From Candidatus Zixiibacteriota bacterium (GTDB lineage: Bacteria > Zixibacteria > MSB-5A5 > GN15 > FEB-12): a DNA stretch of 11,172 bases. The DNA is taken from positions 1-11,172 of the forward strand of contig DAOWMZ010000027.1 of NCBI GenBank assembly GCA_030642845.1, written 5' to 3'. Made by a program: the position numbers and the translations under genes. The notes below the pieces were generated by a model. It was not told the origin of the DNA. It did not search any database and saw only the letters and a list, made by a program, of their open reading frames with translations. Of the stretch, positions 5,917 through 11,172 are shown one piece after another (the first letter of the stretch is position 1; every line of letters starts with the position of its first letter).

Positions 5917-6534
5917 TTAGTTGCCAAGCCGGCACTTGTTGGTGGCAAGTGAATACTCCTCTTTTTCATTTGTGGCGATAACTATTATCGAGTTAAGCCG
6001 AACTTCTTCAATAATAGATGCTATAGCATCTTTACCCTGGTCATCCAGGTTGCTGGTCGGTTCATCCAAAAAAAGAATATTAGGTTTATTTGCCAATGCG
6101 ACAGCATATTTAAGTCTCTGGTTCATCCCCGAAGAATACTCCGCCACATTGTCGTTACCACGTCCTTCCAGGCCGACCTTAATTAAAAGATCATTGATTT
6201 CATTCCCGGTGATATTTTTACCGCGGATTGATGTAAAAAACTTGATGTTTTCTTCAGCAGTCAACTGACCATATAAATTAAGATATGGTGAGACCAAACC
6301 GCAATTTTGTTGTATTTCTTCTTCTGATAATATTTTCTGATCAGATAAATAAGATACTTTCCCTTTGTTAGGACGATACTGAGATAACATACAAAGAATC
6401 AGAGTCGATTTACCAGATCCATTTGGACCGGTTATCGCAATTGATTCTCCGGAAGTTAATTCAAAAGAAATATCCTTAAAAACTATCCTGGAATCAAACC
6501 GTTTGGCTAGATTTTCAACCACCAGTTTATACAT
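5917..6534 (-). CDS. ccmA: ABC transporter ATP-binding protein CcmA
   Basis: This 205-residue cytoplasmic ATPase powers the CcmAB transporter, whose ATP hydrolysis is needed to free holo-CcmE from CcmC. It has Walker A GPNGSGKST (36-44), a Q-loop region near Q75/Q76, signature YSSGMNQR (133-140; LSGGQ-like but with Ser-Ser-Gly-Met, common in CcmA), Walker B ILFLDEPT (153-160) and D-loop SNLDD (161-165). The usual switch histidine at the end of the next strand is N189 (IVIATNE). The length fits CcmA (about 200-215). It is the first gene of the ccm operon, 60 bases beyond a terminator on the same strand. No convincing promoter or Shine-Dalgarno is visible ahead of the ATG at 6534. Confidence 0.92.
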   Translation of the reverse strand: MYKLVVENLAKRFDSRIVFKDISFELTSGESIAITGPNGSGKSTLILCMLSQYRPNKGKVSYLSDQKILSEEEIQQNCGLVSPYLNLYGQLTAEENIKFFTSIRGKNITGNEINDLLIKVGLEGRGNDNVAEYSSGMNQRLKYAVALANKPNILFLDEPTSNLDDQGKDAIASIIEEVRLNSIIVIATNEKEEYSLATNKCRLGN

Positions 6535-6593
6535 AGGTCTAATTTGTGTTACAAAAAATATTAATCAAGAAAAATGTCTATTAATTTAATTAT

Positions 6594-6623
6594 AAAAAAG
6601 TCCCTCGGATTATCCGAGAGACT
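6594..6623 (-). terminator. Intrinsic terminator of the dxr-rseP-lepB-lepB-DUF1573 cluster
   Basis: AGTCTCTCGGA-TAA-TCCGAGGGACT on the minus strand forms an 11-bp stem with one G-U pair, followed directly by TTTTTT. The plus-strand version would contain a C-A mismatch, so the structure is oriented for minus-strand transcription. It lies about 130 bases past the DUF1573 stop and 60 bases before ccmA, so it separates the two minus-strand operons. Confidence 0.85.
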
Positions 6624-6655
6624 CATAAAAATATAATATATTTATTAATTACGCT

Positions 6656-6675
6656 GGCAGGAATCCCTTCCTGCC
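6656..6675. repeat. Perfect short palindrome
   Basis: GGCAGGAA (6656-6663) and TTCCTGCC (6668-6675) surround TCCC. It resembles the imperfect hairpin at 666-688. It lies in the gap between DUF1573 and the terminator and is likely a dispersed intergenic repeat. A T-rich stretch on the plus-strand side (TTTATTTT) has no plus-strand gene to terminate. Confidence 0.55.
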
Positions 6676-6699
6676 GGTTTATTTTCTTATCATTAGAAA

Positions 6700-6731
6700 C
6701 TGTCAGGATACCCGTCCGGACGGGCTGACAG
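6700..6731. repeat. Nested palindrome
   Basis: The outer arms CTGTCAG (6700-6706) and CTGACAG (6725-6731) enclose the 14-base palindrome CCCGTCCGGACGGG (6711-6724), separated by GATA on one side only. Its GC content is unlike the surrounding AT-rich DNA, which suggests an inserted repeat unit. It lies 20 bases beyond the DUF1573 stop. Confidence 0.6.
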
Positions 6732-6751
6732 CACTAAAAATAGATTATATT

Positions 6752-7477
6752 TTACTTATTTTTTGCAGCCCCTTTTTTAATTCTAACTCTACGCTCAACC
6801 GGCAGGGTATAACGGGTCTCTTCGAAGTCATTTATGCTGAAGGTAAGAGAATGGTTGAAATTGAATGGTACTTTATCTTCATGGACTAATATCGATCCTT
6901 CGACCGTTTCTCCGGGCTTAACTTCACCTGGAAGCTCGACATCAAAAAAATCACGTGCCCAGTCAACAAGTGTTAATGTATAGGTCGTATCTCCCCTGTT
7001 CTCAATTAAGAATTTGGCTTTTCTTCTTGGTTTCTCAGTATATTGAGAGACATCTATATAAACCGGACTCAGGAATAATGGGAGATCAATTTCCGGTTCG
7101 GCTATCAAAAGAGAATAGATTTTCAGATATGTTTTTTCTTCACCGATATTGGTTTCAAGGTATGGTCTTTTAGTGACATAACCACGGTAAGATTTAGTTG
7201 AGAAATAAATATCCAACCGAGTACTATCCCCCGGAGCCAGGACAGAATCCCTTAATGGAGCTTTGGTACAACCACAACCGGGGACTACTTTGGTTATCCT
7301 GAGAGTATCATCACCAACCGATTTAATCCAGAAAGTATGACTCACAGTTCTATTTTGACAAATTTTCCCCCAATTATAAGTCGATTCAGGAATAAGAATC
7401 TCAGGACCGGCCTGGGCAAAAACAGATGTAAGAATCAGACATAATACTGATAGTATAAATATCTTACTAAATTTCAT
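6752..7477 (-). CDS. Exported DUF1573 domain protein
   Basis: This is a 241-residue protein with a signal peptide (KFSKIFILSVLCLILTSVFAQA, cleavage probably after A23 or nearby). The N-terminal domain (about 27-125) is DUF1573: YNWGKICQNRTVSHTFWIKS, then a strand and VVPGCGCTKAPL with the hallmark C68-G-C70, then LAPGDSTRLDIYF. DUF1573 is an Ig-like/ASH-type fold common in Bacteroidota and relatives; its role is unknown. A second beta-rich domain (about 128-230; FLIENRGDTTYTL, then VKPGETVEGSILV) resembles it but has no CGC. The basic C-terminus (RVRIKKGAAKNK) ends the protein. The start is firm: AAGGAGAT lies 5 bases upstream. It follows the lepB stop by 22 bases and is the last gene before the terminator, so it is likely co-transcribed with lepB. 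Confidence 0.85.
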   Translation of the reverse strand: MKFSKIFILSVLCLILTSVFAQAGPEILIPESTYNWGKICQNRTVSHTFWIKSVGDDTLRITKVVPGCGCTKAPLRDSVLAPGDSTRLDIYFSTKSYRGYVTKRPYLETNIGEEKTYLKIYSLLIAEPEIDLPLFLSPVYIDVSQYTEKPRRKAKFLIENRGDTTYTLTLVDWARDFFDVELPGEVKPGETVEGSILVHEDKVPFNFNHSLTFSINDFEETRYTLPVERRVRIKKGAAKNK

Positions 7478-7499
7478 TCAATATCTCCTTAATCAAAAT

Positions 7500-8201
7500 C
7501 TATGATATTATGGAAAAGAGTCTGTTCCATCTCACTTTCCAGAAAAAATGCACAGCGTTATAAATATATAGTGAAGGCACTGACAAGGGATCATTTATTG
7601 CTATCTCCGGGCCGGGATAAACAGAATTATCCCATGACCAATGTAAAATCAAGGCTTTACCGACAATCAAATTATCGTGAACAGCCCCCCAGTATCGTGA
7701 ATCATAAGAATTATCACGGTTATCCCCCATCATGAAATAACAATTTTCCGGGACTATATATGGTCCGAAATTATCCCTGCTGTTCTTATTTAGATTTGCA
7801 CGCAGTTGTATGTTTTGCTGACCAAATAAATTTGTATCAATATGCTTAGTAAATTCTGTATCAGTCATTAGTTCTGAGTTTACAAAAACCTTTTTGTTTA
7901 TTACCTCAACAGTATCACCACTGACCGCAATACATCGTTTAATATATTTTGTCTGTCGATCACCAGGGAATAAGAAAATAACAACATCACCAGCTTCAGG
8001 TTTATTAATCTCAGGCAGGCGGTAATCAACCAATGGAAGGCGAGCACCATAAACGAATTTATTGGCAATCAGAAAATCACCAACCAACAATGTATCTTCC
8101 ATAGATGAGGATGGGATCATATAAGCTTCTACTACGGCAGCCTTAACTGTAAATAGAAGCCCAATCCATAAGACATATTCTAATAATACTTTTTTATTCA
8201 T
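7500..8201 (-). CDS. lepB: Signal peptidase I, paralogue 1 (downstream copy)
   Basis: This 233-residue membrane-anchored serine protease removes signal peptides from exported proteins. An N-terminal helix (about 5-24) precedes the catalytic block YMIPSSSMEDTLLVGDF, where S33 (before Met34) is the nucleophile. The general base is K88 in KYIKRC (85-90), and the conserved box MGDNRDNSYDSRYWG follows. The family's Ser/Lys dyad is complete. Between these lies a variable region (about 96-145). The C-terminus NAVHFFWKVRWNRLFSIIS is almost the same as in the upstream paralogue. The ATG at 8201 has AAGG about 10 bases upstream. A 180-base AT-rich gap separates it from the other copy, with no gene or firm signal in it. 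It probably shares a transcript with the DUF1573 gene. Confidence 0.93.
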   Translation of the reverse strand: MNKKVLLEYVLWIGLLFTVKAAVVEAYMIPSSSMEDTLLVGDFLIANKFVYGARLPLVDYRLPEINKPEAGDVVIFLFPGDRQTKYIKRCIAVSGDTVEVINKKVFVNSELMTDTEFTKHIDTNLFGQQNIQLRANLNKNSRDNFGPYIVPENCYFMMGDNRDNSYDSRYWGAVHDNLIVGKALILHWSWDNSVYPGPEIAINDPLSVPSLYIYNAVHFFWKVRWNRLFSIIS

Positions 8202-8381
8202 TATTTGACCTTATCGAAATAAGTAGAAATTAAATTATCATTCTCTGACATTTTAACAAGAATTCCAGAAAATTGCTAATATTTCTTTCATCTTGTTATA
8301 CATATCTGATTAATTTCGGATTAATGGAAAGTTGGTGGGGCTGCTATAGATACCTATCCTATAATAAGTTATAATATAATA

Positions 8382-9101
8382 TCAGGATATGATGTTAAAC
8401 AGCCGTTTCCAGCGGACTTTCTGGAAAAAGTGCACTGCATTAAACAAAAATACCCTGGGGACAGATAAAGGATCTGATACAGAAACTTCTGGTGACGGAT
8501 GATTGGAATCGTTCCATGACCAATGGATCATTATAGCTTCTCCTAAAACATTCTCACGTGGTACAGACCCCCACCATCGGGAGTCATGAGAATTGTCGCG
8601 GTTATCTCCCATCATAAAAAATTTATCATGTGGAACAATGTAAGGGCCAAAATTATCACGGCTATCCAACCCGCCTGGGCGACGCTTCTGGATATTCAAT
8701 TCACCATTGGTAAGAGTATCAATAAATTTCATATGTTCCGGATTTTCAAACAGCTCGCCATTGACGTATAGTATTTTATTTTTAATTTGTATAGTATCTC
8801 CGGAAACACCGACACATCTTTTGATATACTTTGTAACTCCGTCAATGGGATAAATAAAAATGACTACATCGCCCGGCTGAGGATTTTTGATGGCAGGCAA
8901 ACGCCAGCCTACTACCGGAAGCTGAGCTCCATAAATAAATTTATTGGCCAAAAGGAAATCTCCAACCAACAGGGTGTCTTCCATAGATGAAGATGGAATT
9001 TTATAAGCTTCAACTATCGATGTTTTGATAATAAAAGCCATAATAACCGCAAATCCGATTTGCTTAAAATTTTCCCAAAACCCTAATGATTCTTTTGCCA
9101 T
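8382..9101 (-). CDS. lepB: Signal peptidase I, paralogue 2 (upstream copy)
   Basis: This is a 239-residue signal peptidase I with an N-terminal anchor (about 13-30) and the block YKIPSSSMEDTLLVGDF, with S39 as nucleophile. K94 in KYIKRC is the general base, and MGDNRDNSHDSRWWG follows. It aligns with the neighbouring copy over nearly the full length, with more than half of the residues identical by eye, including the unusual C-terminal helix. The pair therefore comes from a tandem duplication. Differences concentrate in the N-terminal anchor and in the middle segment (about 105-150), which may affect substrate choice. The start ATG at 9101 has AGGAG 12 bases upstream. It is about 113 bases after rseP, and a possible promoter lies in that gap. 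Confidence 0.93.
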   Translation of the reverse strand: MAKESLGFWENFKQIGFAVIMAFIIKTSIVEAYKIPSSSMEDTLLVGDFLLANKFIYGAQLPVVGWRLPAIKNPQPGDVVIFIYPIDGVTKYIKRCVGVSGDTIQIKNKILYVNGELFENPEHMKFIDTLTNGELNIQKRRPGGLDSRDNFGPYIVPHDKFFMMGDNRDNSHDSRWWGSVPRENVLGEAIMIHWSWNDSNHPSPEVSVSDPLSVPRVFLFNAVHFFQKVRWKRLFNIIS

Positions 9102-9150
9102 TTTATAATTTATCTCCTAAGCCATTTTCTTATCTAAACATTTACAATCT

Positions 9151-9179
9151 ATTATACTCTTCTAATAAGCATTTGTTTA
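9151..9179 (-). promoter_or_regulatory. Possible sigma-70-type promoter for the lepB pair
   Basis: On the minus strand TATAAT (9156-9151) is preceded at 17 bases by TAAACA (9179-9174), which matches 4 of 6 bases of the TTGACA consensus. It would start transcription about 40-45 bases ahead of the lepB ATG at 9101. The gap is AT-rich, so a chance match is quite possible, and the organism's promoter rules are unknown. Confidence 0.3.
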
Positions 9180-9214
9180 TATCTACATAAAATCAATATT
9201 GCAATAATACCGAA

Positions 9215-10285
9215 CTAAAAACCCTGAATTACTCTCAATATATCATTATATGTAACCATCACAATTAGTCCCAGTATCAAAACAACTCCGACCTGTTGTG
9301 CCATCATTCTGGCTTTCATAGAAAGAGGTGAGCCGCGCAGTTTTTCAATAGCCAAAAAGATCAGTTGTCCCCCATCAAGGACAGGGATCGGAACAATATT
9401 TATTACAGCCAGATTTACAGACAGAAGTGCCATAAAGAAAAAGAGACTGGATGGTCCTTTGCGAGCCTCCCTGCCTGATTGCTGAGCAATAAACAAAGGT
9501 CCACCGATAGCCTTTGGAGATACCCTTCCTGACAAGAGTTTTTTAAGAAAATCAAAAGTTGTGTAAACCAGAGTATGGGTCATTAAAAAGCCTTCAGTGA
9601 TAGACTTGGTTAGGGGGTATTTTTCATAACCGATTACCTTTTGAGTAAACCCAATTATACCAATTGTATCCATCCCCCCCGACATATTGGGAATAGTCGT
9701 CAACTTGGTTGTAATAGTTTTTGTTATCGTATCACTTTGGTGAATCCAGGTAAGTTCGAGAGGTTTTTCTACGATTTTATAAATTCGACTGGCCAAAGAA
9801 TCAAACCTGGTTACATAGTGACCATTAACTGAAATAATCTGGTCATCAACTTTTAAGCCGGCATTAAAAGCAGGATTATCTTCAGTAACTTCGCCTACAA
9901 GAACCCTGCTGTCATCAAATAGAGGTTTCCCACCAAAATAGTAAATACCAATCAGAATAAATATTGCTAAAATATAATTCATAAAAGGGCCGGCAAAAAT
10001 AACTGCGGCTCGTTGTCCAATCGTTTTTGACATGAATTCATTCGGAGCACCGGTAGCTTCTTCGTTTGGTTGTTCTCCGACCATTTTAACATATCCCCCC
10101 AGAGGAATCATCCCAATGCAGTAAGTAGTCTCCCCCCATTTTTTTGAAAATATATTTGGTGGAAATCCAAGAGAGAATTTTTCTATTTTGATGCCAACTT
10201 TTTTGGCTACCAAAAAATGTCCTAATTCGTGTATAAAAACCAAAATTCCAAGGACAAACACAAATGATGCAATATTAGTTAACAT
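9215..10285 (-). CDS. rseP: RseP-like site-2 zinc metalloprotease (M50)
   Basis: This 356-residue intramembrane protease cuts within membrane segments of regulators such as anti-sigma factors or of leftover signal peptides. The first helix carries H19-E-L-G-H23, the zinc-binding HExxH. GGYVKMVGEQ follows at 63-72, and GQRAAVIFAGPFMNYILA (90-107) is the conserved second block. A single PDZ domain (about 120-205; DNPAFNAGLKVDDQIISVNG) replaces the two found in E. coli RseP. Near the end SPKAIGGPLFIAQQSG and NIVPIPVLDGGQL supply the third zinc ligand, D304. The length suits single-PDZ members. The ATG at 10285 has GGAG upstream and overlaps the end of dxr by 11 bases in another frame, so the two are translationally coupled. 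A dxr-rseP order is common in bacteria. The exact substrate cannot be inferred. Confidence 0.93.
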   Translation of the reverse strand: MLTNIASFVFVLGILVFIHELGHFLVAKKVGIKIEKFSLGFPPNIFSKKWGETTYCIGMIPLGGYVKMVGEQPNEEATGAPNEFMSKTIGQRAAVIFAGPFMNYILAIFILIGIYYFGGKPLFDDSRVLVGEVTEDNPAFNAGLKVDDQIISVNGHYVTRFDSLASRIYKIVEKPLELTWIHQSDTITKTITTKLTTIPNMSGGMDTIGIIGFTQKVIGYEKYPLTKSITEGFLMTHTLVYTTFDFLKKLLSGRVSPKAIGGPLFIAQQSGREARKGPSSLFFFMALLSVNLAVINIVPIPVLDGGQLIFLAIEKLRGSPLSMKARMMAQQVGVVLILGLIVMVTYNDILRVIQGF

Positions 10286-11172
10286 GCAGTTTCTCCACTA
10301 TTTTAAATGCCATTTTTCTGGCAAGTTTATCAGCTTTTAGAATATCATCTAATTCAGGATCAGAATCAACCTCAAATGTTTCAACGACCTCTTCAATTGT
10401 ATCGGTTATATCCGTGAATTTTATTTTCTTTTTTAAAAAAGCATCTACAGCAACTTCATTAACAGCATTAAAAACTGCCGGAGCAGTGCCCCCTGTTCGA
10501 GCTACATCAAAAGCAACCCTTAACGCTCTAAACTTATCCATATCAGGCGGTTCCATCGTAATGTTAATGCTTTTGTTTATGTCAAGAGAACCATAATCAG
10601 ACTCAACTCTATTCGGCCAAAAAAGGGCATAAGTTATCGGAAGACGCATATCAGGATTAGATAATTGAGCTATTATTGATGAATCAATAAATTCAACCAT
10701 TGAATGAATTATTGATTGGGGATGTACTACCACAGAAACTTTATCTACCGGTATCTTAAACAAAGTGACTGCCTCGATAACTTCGAGTCCTTTATTTGCC
10801 AGAGTAGCAGAGTCAATCGAGATTTTTGGACCCATTTTCCAGGTGGGATGATCTAAAGCTTTTTCCGGAGTAATTGATTTGAACTCCTCTATCGGCATCG
10901 TTCTGAAAGGCCCACCCGATGCGGTAATGATAAGACGTTTTACTTCCTCCGACTTTCCTGCAGTAAGAGCCTGCCAGAGGGCTGAGTGCTCTGAATCTAT
11001 AGGTAGTATTTTCGCACCTGTTTTTTTTAGAATCTTTTCAAAAAGAGGTCCGCCGGTAACGAGAGATTCTTTGTTAGCCAGTGCCAGGTCAATTCCGTTT
11101 TCAACAGTTGCTAATGATGCCAGAAGTCCTGCAGAACCGACTACAGCATTAACAACTATATCATTCTCTTCA
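10275..11172 (-). CDS. dxr: 1-deoxy-D-xylulose 5-phosphate reductoisomerase, 5' part missing
   Basis: This cytoplasmic enzyme converts DXP to 2-C-methyl-D-erythritol 4-phosphate with NADPH, the committed step of the MEP isoprenoid pathway. The frame is open to the window edge, giving 298 visible residues. About 90-100 N-terminal residues (most of the NADPH Rossmann fold) are missing. Visible motifs include VVGSAGL (11-17), ALANKES (30-36), D59-S-E61-H-S-A (metal ligands D and E), ASGGPFR (84-90), H108-P-T-W-K-M and SATLANKGLEVIEA, with N126, K127 and the third metal ligand E130. VHPQSIIHSMVEF follows, and the last ~90 residues form the alpha-helical C-terminal domain. An ATG at 10898 is internal, since conserved motifs lie upstream of it. 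The gene overlaps rseP by 11 bases. Confidence 0.96.
   Translation of the reverse strand, partial: EENDIVVNAVVGSAGLLASLATVENGIDLALANKESLVTGGPLFEKILKKTGAKILPIDSEHSALWQALTAGKSEEVKRLIITASGGPFRTMPIEEFKSITPEKALDHPTWKMGPKISIDSATLANKGLEVIEAVTLFKIPVDKVSVVVHPQSIIHSMVEFIDSSIIAQLSNPDMRLPITYALFWPNRVESDYGSLDINKSINITMEPPDMDKFRALRVAFDVARTGGTAPAVFNAVNEVAVDAFLKKKIKFTDITDTIEEVVETFEVDSDPELDDILKADKLARKMAFKIVEKLHVN

Noticed and set aside
5907..5969. Longer CcmB start at 5969
   Set aside because: It would add 21 residues that are the ccmA end in another frame and do not resemble CcmB N-termini; the ATG at 5906 fits the family. Not excluded by sequence alone.
5921..6268. 115-codon plus-strand open frame
   Set aside because: Antisense to ccmA with its intact Walker A/B and signature motifs; a shadow of biased codon use.
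6535..6600. ccmA promoter (TATAAT at 6594-6589, minus strand)
   Set aside because: The -10-like hexamer falls in the T-run of the terminator, and no -35 match lies at the right distance, so it is likely chance in AT-rich DNA.
8335..8384. Possible terminator after the upstream lepB copy
   Set aside because: TATCCT and AGGATA can pair, but the inner part is irregular and AT-rich and no T-run follows.

Overview
The window comes from an AT-rich Gram-negative bacterium, probably of the FCB/Bacteroidota-like superassemblage. Candidates such as Marinimicrobia, Zixibacteria or KSB1 are inference only. The evidence is a C-terminal Por/type IX secretion sorting domain on the first gene, a DUF1573 protein, outer-membrane-type exported proteins and a respiratory cytochrome c maturation operon. 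No rRNA, tRNA, transposase, CRISPR or phage gene was seen. Almost everything is housekeeping or envelope biology, encoded on the minus strand.

Layout. (1) 1-396, plus strand: 3' end of a secreted FG-GAP-type protein with a type IX sorting domain. (2) 397-766: a convergent intergenic region packed with small palindromes, including three copies of one hairpin family whose arms differ by compensatory changes. (3) 767-6534, minus strand: a cytochrome c maturation (System I) operon in transcription order ccmA, ccmB, ccmC, ccmD, ccmE, ccmF, followed by a two-lobed retropepsin-like aspartic protease. The genes are tightly packed, with GTGA and TGATG overlaps at ccmD/ccmE and ccmE/ccmF. The ccmD gene (4420-4533) is only 37 codons plus stop. 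(4) 6535-6751: a good minus-strand intrinsic terminator plus two more palindromic repeats. (5) 6752-11172, minus strand: an isoprenoid/envelope-protease/secretion cluster in the order dxr (cut by the window end), rseP-like site-2 protease, two tandem signal peptidase I paralogues, and a DUF1573 protein, ending at the terminator.

How it works together. CcmA and CcmB form the ABC transporter that, with CcmC and CcmD, loads heme onto CcmE. CcmF then transfers heme to apocytochromes c outside the cytoplasmic membrane. The most informative detail is that CcmE carries CxxxY (C119, Y123) in place of the classical heme-binding HxxxY, and that no ccmG, ccmH or ccmI is present in the cluster. Both are marks of the variant System I* known from Desulfovibrio-type and archaeal systems. 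The protease at the operon end has a canonical DTGA in lobe 1 but DYCA in lobe 2. In the second cluster, Dxr feeds isoprenoid (MEP) synthesis, while the signal peptidases and RseP process exported and membrane proteins, which suits an organism that exports many signal-peptide-bearing cargoes.

I see no wholly new system. The points most worth following are the CcmE variant, the operon-linked degenerate aspartic protease, the covarying palindrome family and the lepB duplication.
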